Source: Ruminococcus_G sp050944435 | GTDB taxonomy: Bacteria; Bacillota; Clostridia; Lachnospirales; Lachnospiraceae | NCBI GenBank assembly: GCA_050944435.1 | Contig: JBMNRB010000001.1 | Location: 1-64,000, forward strand | DNA: 64,000 nucleotides | Direction of reading: 5' to 3' | Shown: positions 52,407 through 60,288 of the stretch, in pieces | Layout: each line of letters begins with the position of its first letter | Numbering within the stretch: the stretch's first letter is position 1 | Position numbers and translations under genes: made by a program | The notes under the pieces: model-generated | What the model saw: the letters and a program-made list of their open reading frames with translations, nothing else | Told to the model about the DNA's origin: nothing | Databases searched by the model: none

Positions 52407-53144
52407 TTGACGGGAGAAAAAGTATTCGTCAAAGATTATATGCCGATGTTCCGGGATGCTGATGCCCAGGGGAGAATAGGCATAAGGGCTTATATGTCCT
52501 ATTTTCAGGATATGGCTACGGAACATCTTTACCATATGGAAAAGGGAAACGATACCCTGCCGGAAAAATACGGGGCGGCATGGATTTATACAAGATATAA
52601 GATGCAGGTAGGAAAAAGGGCGGATTTTTCCAGAAAACTTCACATGGAAACCTGGATAGAAAAGCAGGATAAACTGCGGATATGTCAGGATTTGAGAATA
52701 TCTGCCGACGGCCAGGTTTTTGCCATGGGAAGATTGGAAAGCTGTGTAATCCATCTGCAGGCCCAGAAGATCGGCAGACTGTCTGATATTGAAATGCCCC
52801 AGGGCATGACCTGTGATACGGAGAAAATTGAGCTGGCGCCCTTTATGAAATTTAAAAGAGACATAGCGGGAATGGAATACATTTATTCCCATAAAGTCAG
52901 ATACTCTGATTTGGATAAAAGTCAGCATATGGCAAATCTCAGATACGTTAATCTTATGGAAAATGTATTTTCACCGGAATTTTATGAAGAGCACAGCCTG
53001 AAGGAATTTGAACTGCATTATATATCCCAGAGTTTTTACGGTGATGAGATTCGCATATATAAAAGTTCTGCGGGGGAACGCCATATTATTGCAGGAAATA
53101 AAGAGGATGGAGGTATTGTTTTCCTGGGGACAATGGGATTTTGA
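52407..53144 (+). CDS. Acyl-ACP thioesterase, TTG start
   Basis: A 245-residue FatA/B-like thioesterase with two hotdog domains (RDADAQGRIGIRAYMSYFQDMATEHLYHM; YSHKVRYSDLDKSQHMANLRYVNLMENVF). It releases fatty acids from acyl carrier protein. Reading frames open further upstream overlap the methyltransferase gene. TTG at 52407 with AGGAGG at 7 nt gives the family N-terminus (VFVKDYMPMFRDADAQG). The catalytic Asn/His/Asp region of the second domain is present as DKSQHMANL. RNA methyltransferase and thioesterase are 43 nt apart. Confidence 0.83.
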   Translation: MTGEKVFVKDYMPMFRDADAQGRIGIRAYMSYFQDMATEHLYHMEKGNDTLPEKYGAAWIYTRYKMQVGKRADFSRKLHMETWIEKQDKLRICQDLRISADGQVFAMGRLESCVIHLQAQKIGRLSDIEMPQGMTCDTEKIELAPFMKFKRDIAGMEYIYSHKVRYSDLDKSQHMANLRYVNLMENVFSPEFYEEHSLKEFELHYISQSFYGDEIRIYKSSAGERHIIAGNKEDGGIVFLGTMGF

Positions 53145-53158
53145 AATTAATTCAGATA

Positions 53159-53195
53159 AAATGAGTCGCGTGAGTAATCGGCGGCTCATTTTTTG
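53159..53195 (+). terminator. Terminator after the thioesterase
   Basis: AATGAGTCGC (53161-53170) pairs with GCGGCTCATT (53182-53191), one T-G wobble, then a T run. The remaining gap to 53318 is AT-rich and probably holds the next promoter. Confidence 0.8.
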
Positions 53196-53318
53196 TGCAT
53201 TTTAGCGGGAAATTAACAATTCTGAAACATTACCCAAACAAAACATGAATAAAAGAAGTGCATACTGTGTCGGAAAGAAGAGATATACCGATAGACTTTC
53301 CAGCATGCGAGGTGTAAG

Positions 53319-54251
53319 ATGGATTTGAAAAATATAAAGAAAATCTTGAAAAAAGTATTTTTCCTACCTCCGGGAGTTACGCTGCTTGTGGCCGTGCCGT
53401 CGTTTGTGCTGGTTTTTTGGGTTCTTGCCAGTGAGCCGGCAAATCCATTTCTCACATATACGTCTTATGTATTTTCTGCTTATGGGGCAGTGATTACCGG
53501 TACTGGTATGCCAGGGCTGATTCACTGGTTCCGGGAAGGGATCAGGAATAATCTCCTGGTGAGAAAACTTCTGAAAATCCCTGTGATCCGCAGATGTTTG
53601 GATGAGCATGTGTACCGTACGAAAATTTCTCTATATCCCAGCCTGGTGATTAATTTTTTATATGCGGGACTTAAACTTTTTTCGGGAATCCGTTATCGGT
53701 CGGTTTGGTTTGGGACCCTGGCTGTTTATTATATTCTCCTGGCAGTTATGCGCTTTTTCCTGCTGAATTATCTGAGAAGAAAAGACGGAAATACCGGGGA
53801 AAATCAAAGGGAAGAGCTGAAAAGGTGTCGGATGTGCGGGATCGTTCTTGGGGTACTGGACTGGGCGCTGGCGGGAATTATTATCTTGGTGGTGACAAAG
53901 GACAGCGGCTTTACCTATCCCGGAATCCTGATCTACCTCATGGCATTATATACCTTCTATGCCGTAATTACGGCAGTGATGAACGTAATCAGATTTCGAA
54001 AGTACGGAAGTCCGGTTATCTCCGCAGCAAAGGTCATCAGTCTTACGGCTGCGCTGGTATCCATGCTGTCTTTGGAAACCGCCATGCTGACCCGGTTTGG
54101 AGGGACGGAGGATATAGCTTTGCAGAAGGGAATGGTGACTGCCACAGGAACGGCTGTGACTGCCGTCGTATTTGTCATGGCGGGATATATGGTGCTCCGG
54201 ACAACCATGGAGATTAATAAATTGAAAAATTCAGGAGGAAGGAATAGATGA
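53319..54251 (+). CDS. Unknown multi-pass membrane protein
   Basis: A 310-residue membrane protein with about seven hydrophobic segments (for example VTLLVAVPSFVLVFWVLA, VISLTAALVSMLSLETAML, GMVTATGTAVTAVVFVMAGYM). Several His, Tyr and Arg residues are near loop 2 (HVYRTKISLYPSLVINFLYAGLKL). I do not recognise it. It begins a five-gene region and overlaps the response regulator start by 4 nt, so it is probably a sensory or effector partner of the two-component system. AGGTG precedes the ATG. Confidence 0.75.
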   Translation: MDLKNIKKILKKVFFLPPGVTLLVAVPSFVLVFWVLASEPANPFLTYTSYVFSAYGAVITGTGMPGLIHWFREGIRNNLLVRKLLKIPVIRRCLDEHVYRTKISLYPSLVINFLYAGLKLFSGIRYRSVWFGTLAVYYILLAVMRFFLLNYLRRKDGNTGENQREELKRCRMCGIVLGVLDWALAGIIILVVTKDSGFTYPGILIYLMALYTFYAVITAVMNVIRFRKYGSPVISAAKVISLTAALVSMLSLETAMLTRFGGTEDIALQKGMVTATGTAVTAVVFVMAGYMVLRTTMEINKLKNSGGRNR

Positions 54252-54919
54252 TCAATATTCTTGTTTTGGAAGATGATGTGAAATTAAATCAGACGGTCTG
54301 TACCTATTTGAATGACAGCGGATTCAGGGCCAAGGGGTGTTTGAAAGCGGCAGAGGCCTATGAGGAAATGTATAATCAACTCTATGACCTGATCATTTCA
54401 GACATTATGATGCCGGAGATTGACGGATTTGAATTTGCAGAAACCGTAAGGCGTGTAAATCGTCATATTCCCATTTTATTCATGTCAGCAAAGGACGATC
54501 TTTCGTCGAAACAGAAAGGTTTTCGGCTTGGGATCGACGACTATATGGTAAAACCCATTGAATTGGACGAACTGCTGCTTCGGGTTCGGGCTCTTCTTCG
54601 CAGGGCCAATATTGAGACAGAGAGAAAACTGGCGGCAGGCAATCTGGAACTGGATGCGGACGCCATGACGGCCATGGTAGACGGGGAGGAAATCCCGGTG
54701 ACAACCAGAGAGTTTAACATCATTTATAAACTGCTTTCTTACCCGAACAAAACATTTTCCAGGGCACAGCTTATGGATGAGTTCTGGGGGGTGGACAGCA
54801 ATACCAGTCTGCGGGCAGTGGATGTCTATATTACGAAGCTTCGGGACAAATTTTCCGGATGCGACGGTTTTGAGATTAAAACAGTTCGGGGACTTGGATA
54901 TAAGGCGGTGCTGGGATGA
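54248..54919 (+). CDS. OmpR-family response regulator
   Basis: A 223-residue response regulator. The receiver domain has the acidic pair EDD (8-10), phospho-accepting Asp52 (SDIMMPEIDG) and Lys in VKPIELDELL. The C-terminal winged helix is REFNIIYKLLSYPNKTFSRAQLMDEFWG and LRAVDVYITKLRDK. AGGAGGAAGGAAT lies before the ATG. It overlaps both neighbours by 4 nt. Confidence 0.94.
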   Translation: MINILVLEDDVKLNQTVCTYLNDSGFRAKGCLKAAEAYEEMYNQLYDLIISDIMMPEIDGFEFAETVRRVNRHIPILFMSAKDDLSSKQKGFRLGIDDYMVKPIELDELLLRVRALLRRANIETERKLAAGNLELDADAMTAMVDGEEIPVTTREFNIIYKLLSYPNKTFSRAQLMDEFWGVDSNTSLRAVDVYITKLRDKFSGCDGFEIKTVRGLGYKAVLG

Positions 54920-56019
54920 ACGGAACAAGGAACAGGGTGCAGGTTCGCCAGACAAGGTTTCCCGTATCTCTTTTCGCCGTAGTTTTTGGCGTTCTTTTGC
55001 TGATGTCGGGAATACACGTAGGGCTGATTGTAGGGATGAACAAAATGAACGTGGGGGAACTTCTGCAGGTTATTGTCCCTATGGTTTACTGGATACTGGT
55101 GGCGGGAGGCGTAACTCTCTATATTCGCCGTCAGATGAAAAAAACTTTTGAGATTCCCATGCAGATGCTGGCAAAGGCCACCAACAAAGTGGCCCATGGG
55201 GATTTCTCCGTGTTTGTTCCGACCATCAATACCCCGGATAAATACGATTATCTGGATACGATGATTCTGGATTTCAACACAATGGTGGAGGAACTGGGCG
55301 GCATGGAAACCCTGAAAACCGACTTTTTCTCCAACGTATCCCATGAATTTAAAACACCCCTTGCAGTGATCTACAACAATGCACAGCTTTTAGAAAAGGA
55401 GAAGGGTCTGGAAGAAAATCAAAGAGAATGTGTTCAGAGTATTTTAAAAGCCGCAAAGCGTCTGGCTGATCTGATTATGAACATGCTGAAACTGAATAAG
55501 CTGGAAAAACAGACCATAAAACCAAAGCCGGAAAGTTATGACCTGTGCCGCCAGTTATGCGAATGTGCGCTGCAGTTTGAAGACAGATGGGAAAGCCAGA
55601 AGATTGATTTTGAGGCGGATATGGAAGAACGGGTAATGGTTCTTGCCGATCCCGGGCTGCTGGAGCTGGTGTGGACCAATCTTTTATCCAATGCGATTAA
55701 ATTCACACCGGCCGGCGGGAAAGTTACCCTTAAAGAATTTTCTGATGATAAGGGGGTAACGGTTATCGTGGAGGATACCGGATGCGGTATGGATGAGACG
55801 ACGAAAAGTCATATTTTTGACAAATTTTATCAGGGGGATACTTCCCACTCCACAGAAGGGAACGGGCTGGGGCTGGCGCTTGTCAATCGGATTCTTCAGC
55901 TTTCAGACGGGGACATATCTGTGGAAAGCGCTTTGGGAAAGGGAAGCAGGTTCACGGTGAAACTGCCGCTGGCTTTAGCGTCAGCCGATGATGATCTGGA
56001 TGAGGAGGAAGGACTGTGA
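54916..56019 (+). CDS. Sensor histidine kinase
   Basis: A 367-residue kinase with two closely spaced membrane helices (about 17-38 and 53-71) and almost no extracellular loop. A HAMP-like region (MLAKATNKVAHGDFSVFVP), His box SNVSHEFKTPLAVI, N box NLLSNAIKFTP, G1 DTGCGMD and G2 GNGLGLALV follow. The lack of a sensory loop suggests that the membrane protein at 53319 supplies the signal input, as with intramembrane-sensing kinases. It starts in the ATGA overlap with the response regulator. Confidence 0.93.
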   Translation: MNGTRNRVQVRQTRFPVSLFAVVFGVLLLMSGIHVGLIVGMNKMNVGELLQVIVPMVYWILVAGGVTLYIRRQMKKTFEIPMQMLAKATNKVAHGDFSVFVPTINTPDKYDYLDTMILDFNTMVEELGGMETLKTDFFSNVSHEFKTPLAVIYNNAQLLEKEKGLEENQRECVQSILKAAKRLADLIMNMLKLNKLEKQTIKPKPESYDLCRQLCECALQFEDRWESQKIDFEADMEERVMVLADPGLLELVWTNLLSNAIKFTPAGGKVTLKEFSDDKGVTVIVEDTGCGMDETTKSHIFDKFYQGDTSHSTEGNGLGLALVNRILQLSDGDISVESALGKGSRFTVKLPLALASADDDLDEEEGL

Positions 56020-56558
56020 TGACGGAGGGGAAGAAATTTATCGGATATGAATATAAAGAAATTACTGTTCCGGCAGATCAGGTTTCCATGTATCTGGACT
56101 GCTATGAGAATTTTGGATGGATAGTGGATGAAAAAGCGTACGTGCTGAAAAAGCAAAAGAAAGTTCAGGAACAGCATCGTCAGACTGTCCGGCTGAAAAG
56201 AAACCGGAAAATTATGAATAAAATGGAGCTGACACGGCTTCAGAGAAATTTTGAATCCTGTGCCCATGAGATTGAAGTGCTGGAAGAAGAAAAAACGCGG
56301 ATGCCCATGATTCAGGCGCTGACGGTGGGAATAGCCGGGACAGCGTTCATGGCCGGCTCTACTTTTGCCGTGGTTCATGAGCCGCCGCTGATCGGGCTGT
56401 GCATCCTGTTGGCCATTCCGGGATTTTTGGGATGGATTCTGCCTTATTTTCTGTACCGCCGGATGACGGAGAAAAAAAGGAAAAAACTGGAACCGCTGAT
56501 TGAGGATAAACTGGAGGAAATCTACAGTATTTGTCAGAAGGGCCACGCGCTTTTGTAA
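56019..56558 (+). CDS. Unknown protein with two membrane helices
   Basis: A 179-residue protein. N-terminal soluble part (GYEYKEITVPADQVSMYLDCYENFGWIVDEKA), a basic coiled segment (KKQKKVQEQHRQTVRLKRNRKIMNKMELTRLQRNFESCAHEIEVLEEEK), two hydrophobic helices (MIQALTVGIAGTAFMAGSTFAVV, PLIGLCILLAIPGFLGWILPYFLY) and a charged C-terminus. I do not recognise a family. GAGGAGGAAGGA lies 5 nt before ATG 56019, which overlaps the kinase stop by one base; it is translated with the two-component system. Confidence 0.75.
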   Translation: MTEGKKFIGYEYKEITVPADQVSMYLDCYENFGWIVDEKAYVLKKQKKVQEQHRQTVRLKRNRKIMNKMELTRLQRNFESCAHEIEVLEEEKTRMPMIQALTVGIAGTAFMAGSTFAVVHEPPLIGLCILLAIPGFLGWILPYFLYRRMTEKKRKKLEPLIEDKLEEIYSICQKGHALL

Positions 56559-56594
56559 GTAAAATTTTAATATGGTATGGAAGGAACAGTATAG

Positions 56595-57626
56595 ATGAGA
56601 GCAGCAATTTATAACGGAAAACAAAAGATAACTTTGGCGGAACTGGATATGCCGGCGGCGGGGGATAATGACATCGTTGTACGGAATCTGTATGCCAGTA
56701 TCTGCGGAACGGATGTGGCGGTTTACACCCATGGGCCGGGGACAGGCCATCGGATCACGGTGGGAGAAGAATTCGGACATGAGATGGTATCGGAAGTCGT
56801 CCAGGTGGGGAAGAAGGTGAAGGGAATCCATGTGGGAGACCGGGTATACCCCTATCCCAGGCTGGCCAAAGGAGATCCCAAAAGAGCAGGAACGGTGGGC
56901 GGATTTTCTGAATATATATTGATTCCTGATGCAAAACTTTATCAACAGGTTTATCCGGTCAGCGAAAAAATATCTTCCAAAACGGCAAGTCTGATCGAGC
57001 CATTTACGGTAGGGTGCCGGGCTGCGAGACGGACTGCTCCGGTGAAAGGAGAGAAGGGAGTGGTATTTGGAGCCGGAACCATCGGAATGGCGGCGGCCAT
57101 TGCGTTGAAATATTTTGGTTGTGAGAAGGTGATGATCTGCGACCATTCTGACTTCCGTCTGCAGATAGCGGAAAAACTGGGATTTCAAACCTGCAATAAT
57201 GAAAAAGAAAATCTCCGGGAAAAAGCAGTTCATTATTTTGGAAAAGCTCCCGGGTTAAAGGGAGAGACGGCAGATGCGGATATCTATATCGATGCGGCGG
57301 GAGCCGACTCGATTCTGGAGACCTTCCAGGACATGGGGAAGATTGGCAGCCGGATGGCGGTGGTGGCCGTCCGCGCCGGGAAGCGTCCTGTGGATATTTT
57401 ATCCATGACATATGCACAGCAGTCACTGATTGGCTCCGGCGGATATCTTCCGGAAGATGTGAAAGATGTAATGAACATTATGGAAAGCGGCAGATGGGAT
57501 ATCGAGTCCATGATTACCCATGAATATCCCTGGGAAAAGCTTCCGGAAGCCATTGAAAAAGCCGGACAGGTAAATGAAGCGCTGAACGTTGTGATTAATT
57601 ACCGGCTTAAAGAGAGAGAAGAATAG
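56595..57626 (+). CDS. MDR zinc dehydrogenase without structural zinc
   Basis: A 343-residue medium-chain dehydrogenase. Catalytic zinc ligands are Cys37 (CGTD), His62-Glu63 (FGHEM) and Glu (IEPFTVG); the Rossmann motif is FGAGTIGM. The four-Cys structural zinc lobe is missing and replaced by YPYPRLAKGDPKRAGTVGG. It is unlike the pair at 14873/18329. Substrate is unknown; it lies 36 nt after the two-component operon and may be part of its regulon. Confidence 0.86.
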   Translation: MRAAIYNGKQKITLAELDMPAAGDNDIVVRNLYASICGTDVAVYTHGPGTGHRITVGEEFGHEMVSEVVQVGKKVKGIHVGDRVYPYPRLAKGDPKRAGTVGGFSEYILIPDAKLYQQVYPVSEKISSKTASLIEPFTVGCRAARRTAPVKGEKGVVFGAGTIGMAAAIALKYFGCEKVMICDHSDFRLQIAEKLGFQTCNNEKENLREKAVHYFGKAPGLKGETADADIYIDAAGADSILETFQDMGKIGSRMAVVAVRAGKRPVDILSMTYAQQSLIGSGGYLPEDVKDVMNIMESGRWDIESMITHEYPWEKLPEAIEKAGQVNEALNVVINYRLKEREE

Positions 57627-57685
57627 TATCCTCCTGCTTTTTATGGTAAAATTAATAAAAACGACAGGTTAAGCGGAGGGTACGT

Positions 57686-58249
57686 ATGCAGTATATCAGT
57701 CATTATGCGTCTCCCCTGGGCGGTATTCTTCTGGCGGCAGATGATATGGGCCTGACTGGATTATGGTTTGAGGGGCAGAAATATTTTGCACGTTATTTGG
57801 ACGAAGAGCATGAGGAGAAAGAAATCCCGTTGTTTCAGAAAGCAAAAAAATGGCTTGACGTTTACTTTTCGGGAAGGGAACCGGATTTTTCAATTCCCCT
57901 CCATTTCATCGGAACGAAATTCCAGAAAGAGGTATGGGAAATCCTCTGCTCCATTCCCTATGGACAGACCGTCACTTATGGGGAAATCGCGAAACAGCTT
58001 GCTGAGAAAAGGGGGCTGCCTCATATGTCTGCCCAGGCAGTGGGGGGAGCGGTAGGCCATAATGAAATTTCCATTATTGTCCCCTGTCATCGGGTTGTGG
58101 GAGCAAAAGGAAGTCTGACGGGATATGCAGGCGGAATCGATAAGAAAGTGAAGCTGCTGACCCTGGAAGGAGCCAAGATGAAGTCCCTCTTTATTCCCAA
58201 AAAGGTTCCGGCATGGGATTCCTCTGCGGGGAAAAAGCATGACAGGTGA
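57686..58249 (+). CDS. O6-methylguanine-DNA methyltransferase
   Basis: A 187-residue suicidal alkyl-transferase. The acceptor is Cys134 in IIVPCHRVVG, with the helix-turn-helix KEVWEILCSIPYGQTVTYGEIAKQL and SAQAVGGAVGHN. GCGGAGGG precedes the ATG. Its stop codon lies inside the ribosome-binding region of jetA, 6 nt before the jetA ATG, so it may share a transcript with the Wadjet operon. Confidence 0.92.
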   Translation: MQYISHYASPLGGILLAADDMGLTGLWFEGQKYFARYLDEEHEEKEIPLFQKAKKWLDVYFSGREPDFSIPLHFIGTKFQKEVWEILCSIPYGQTVTYGEIAKQLAEKRGLPHMSAQAVGGAVGHNEISIIVPCHRVVGAKGSLTGYAGGIDKKVKLLTLEGAKMKSLFIPKKVPAWDSSAGKKHDR

Positions 58250-58255
58250 TGGAAC

Positions 58256-59641
58256 ATGGGTTTATTTGAACGAATACCGGATCGATTCTTCAGTATTTTG
58301 ACCTCCACGAAAAAAGAACTTTACGTGGAGGCGCTTTTTGTGCTCCGGCAGGCTTTTAAGACGGAACTGGTGATCCGAAGAGGGGATCTTGTGTCCATGC
58401 TGGTGGATTCGCTGGAAACGTTCATCCTGAATGCTGATTTTTCAGAGGAAGAGGAGGAGATAGGAGCGGCGTCGGGAAGCAGCGAGGGACTTTCAGGTCG
58501 TGCTCATCTGCTGATCCGGAAGCTTCGGGATACGGGGTGGCTGGAGTTTGAATATGAGAGAGGCTCTTTCGAGGAGAATATCACGATACCGGATTATGCC
58601 ATTGAAGTTATCAATCTTCTGTATGATTTGTCCAGGGAGCGGGTGCGGGAATATAACAGCTACGTCTATGGGACTTATGCGGCGCTGAAGAATTCAGGGG
58701 AAAACCGCGACTATCTCTATCAGGCGCTGGCAGCGGCCTATCAGAATACGGAGCGGCTGGTGGATGAACTGAAACTTTTGTTCAATAATATCAAACGATA
58801 TTATCAGCGGATCGGAGACAGTATGGAGGTGAATGAACTCCTGCATGAGCATTTTGACCGGTACAAAGAGTTGATTATTGACACGGTATACTATCCGCTG
58901 AAGACCATCGATTCCGTCCCCCGATTTAAGTATTCCATTCTTTTGGTACTGAATCAATGGCTCATGGATGAACAAATTCTTTCTGCCATGGCGGAGCAGG
59001 GAGTACAAAGGCATGTATTTGCCGACCTGGAGGAGGGGCGGGAGGAAGTGCTGCGTATGATAGGGTATGTGGCGGATACCTATGACAATATTGAGGGTAT
59101 GATCGGGGAAATCGACAGAAAGCATGTGGAATACACCAATGCCTCCATTGACCGAATCCGCTATCAAATGAATGCAGATCGAAGCGCCAAGGGAAAACTG
59201 GCGGCTATTTTGCAGCATTCCCATGAAAAACGGATTTTTGAAAACATGGAGGCGTCTCTGGAAGCCTACCGGCACTTTTATCTGGATATGCAGTCTTTGT
59301 ACAGCCGAACGAAGCGTACGGTGAAAACCGAAGGAAAACCCATGCCCCTGGAGAAAAGAGAGGAGAACAAAGAGTTGGTGAGAAATTTTCTTCAGGATGT
59401 GCGAAGACAGTACAGCGACCGGAAAATAGACGCCTATGTGGAGACGCTGTTCGGAGAAAAATCGGAGTGCGGCACCGAAGAGGCGATCATGGAAAATTCG
59501 GATGATTTCATTCTTTTTTTGCTGAGTACACTTCGGGGACAGGAAAAGACGGCGCCCTACCGGGTGGAATTTGAGGACGGAAATGTGAGCCGGCAGGGAT
59601 ACCGTCTGCCGCGGGTGAAATTTGTGAGGAAGAAAACATGA
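58256..59641 (+). CDS. jetA: Wadjet plasmid-defence protein JetA
   Basis: A 461-residue kleisin-like subunit of the Wadjet SMC complex, DUF5716/PF18982-type as I recall it. The start FERIPDRFFSILTSTKKELYVEALFVLRQAFKTELVIRRGDLV matches the family. It is mostly helical with no transmembrane segment. In Wadjet the JetABC complex extrudes DNA and JetD cuts small circular DNA such as plasmids. It ends in an ATGA overlap with jetB. The DUF5716 form belongs, as far as I remember, to one of the non-type-I Wadjet subtypes. Confidence 0.85.
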   Translation: MGLFERIPDRFFSILTSTKKELYVEALFVLRQAFKTELVIRRGDLVSMLVDSLETFILNADFSEEEEEIGAASGSSEGLSGRAHLLIRKLRDTGWLEFEYERGSFEENITIPDYAIEVINLLYDLSRERVREYNSYVYGTYAALKNSGENRDYLYQALAAAYQNTERLVDELKLLFNNIKRYYQRIGDSMEVNELLHEHFDRYKELIIDTVYYPLKTIDSVPRFKYSILLVLNQWLMDEQILSAMAEQGVQRHVFADLEEGREEVLRMIGYVADTYDNIEGMIGEIDRKHVEYTNASIDRIRYQMNADRSAKGKLAAILQHSHEKRIFENMEASLEAYRHFYLDMQSLYSRTKRTVKTEGKPMPLEKREENKELVRNFLQDVRRQYSDRKIDAYVETLFGEKSECGTEEAIMENSDDFILFLLSTLRGQEKTAPYRVEFEDGNVSRQGYRLPRVKFVRKKT

Positions 59642-60288
59642 TCGAAGAGGAACTGGAAAAACTTAATATGACGGAGAGGGAGAATTTTAAGCGGATGGTA
59701 AATACCCTTCTGGCGCGCACTTACCTCCTCCAGGGAGATTATGATTTTACGGATCATATGAACCGTACCAATCCGGATTACCTTTTTGTGGAGAGAAATT
59801 TCCGGTTATTCCAGGAATATCTGGAACTGGCGGGATTTCACCTGGAGCGGGATTCTAATTACGGAGTGATTTGGATCTCCAGCGACTATGAGTCCAACCG
59901 CTATAAGTTTGACAAAGCCACAACGGTGATCATCTATGGACTGCGGCTGATTTATGAGGAAGAGAGGGAGAAGCTTTCTCTGTCCAATGAAATTTTTACC
60001 TGTACCGGAGATCTGGTGCATAAATTGCTCTCCCTTGGCGCAATAAAAAAGAAGCTGCCCAATCATACGCTGCGGGATTCTCTGCGTACGCTGCAGCGTT
60101 TCCGGATTATCGAGAAAGGGGAAGGCGTATGGGAGGCTGCGGATACGAGATTTTTGATACTGCCCACGATTCTTTTTATCGTTTCAAACGAGCGGATCAG
60201 CAATATGTACCAGCTGATCGATGAGGAGGCTGCCGTCGAAGATGAAGAAATTGAAGAGGATGCTGCTGATTCACTGGCATCATTATGA
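59638..60288 (+). CDS. jetB: Wadjet protein JetB
   Basis: A 216-residue DUF4194-type protein, the KITE-like winged-helix subunit of Wadjet. The blocks MVNTLLARTYLLQGDYDF and DFTDHMNRTNPDYLFVERNFRLFQEYLELAGFHLERDSNYGVIWI match. The acidic C-terminus (EEAAVEDEEIEEDAADSL) overlaps the jetC start. It uses the ATGA overlap with jetA, so translation is coupled. Confidence 0.88.
   Translation: MIEEELEKLNMTERENFKRMVNTLLARTYLLQGDYDFTDHMNRTNPDYLFVERNFRLFQEYLELAGFHLERDSNYGVIWISSDYESNRYKFDKATTVIIYGLRLIYEEEREKLSLSNEIFTCTGDLVHKLLSLGAIKKKLPNHTLRDSLRTLQRFRIIEKGEGVWEAADTRFLILPTILFIVSNERISNMYQLIDEEAAVEDEEIEEDAADSLASL

Noticed and set aside
55896..57233. Long minus-strand open frame opposite the kinase and dehydrogenase
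   Set aside because: It spans three well-supported plus-strand genes and has antisense-like composition.
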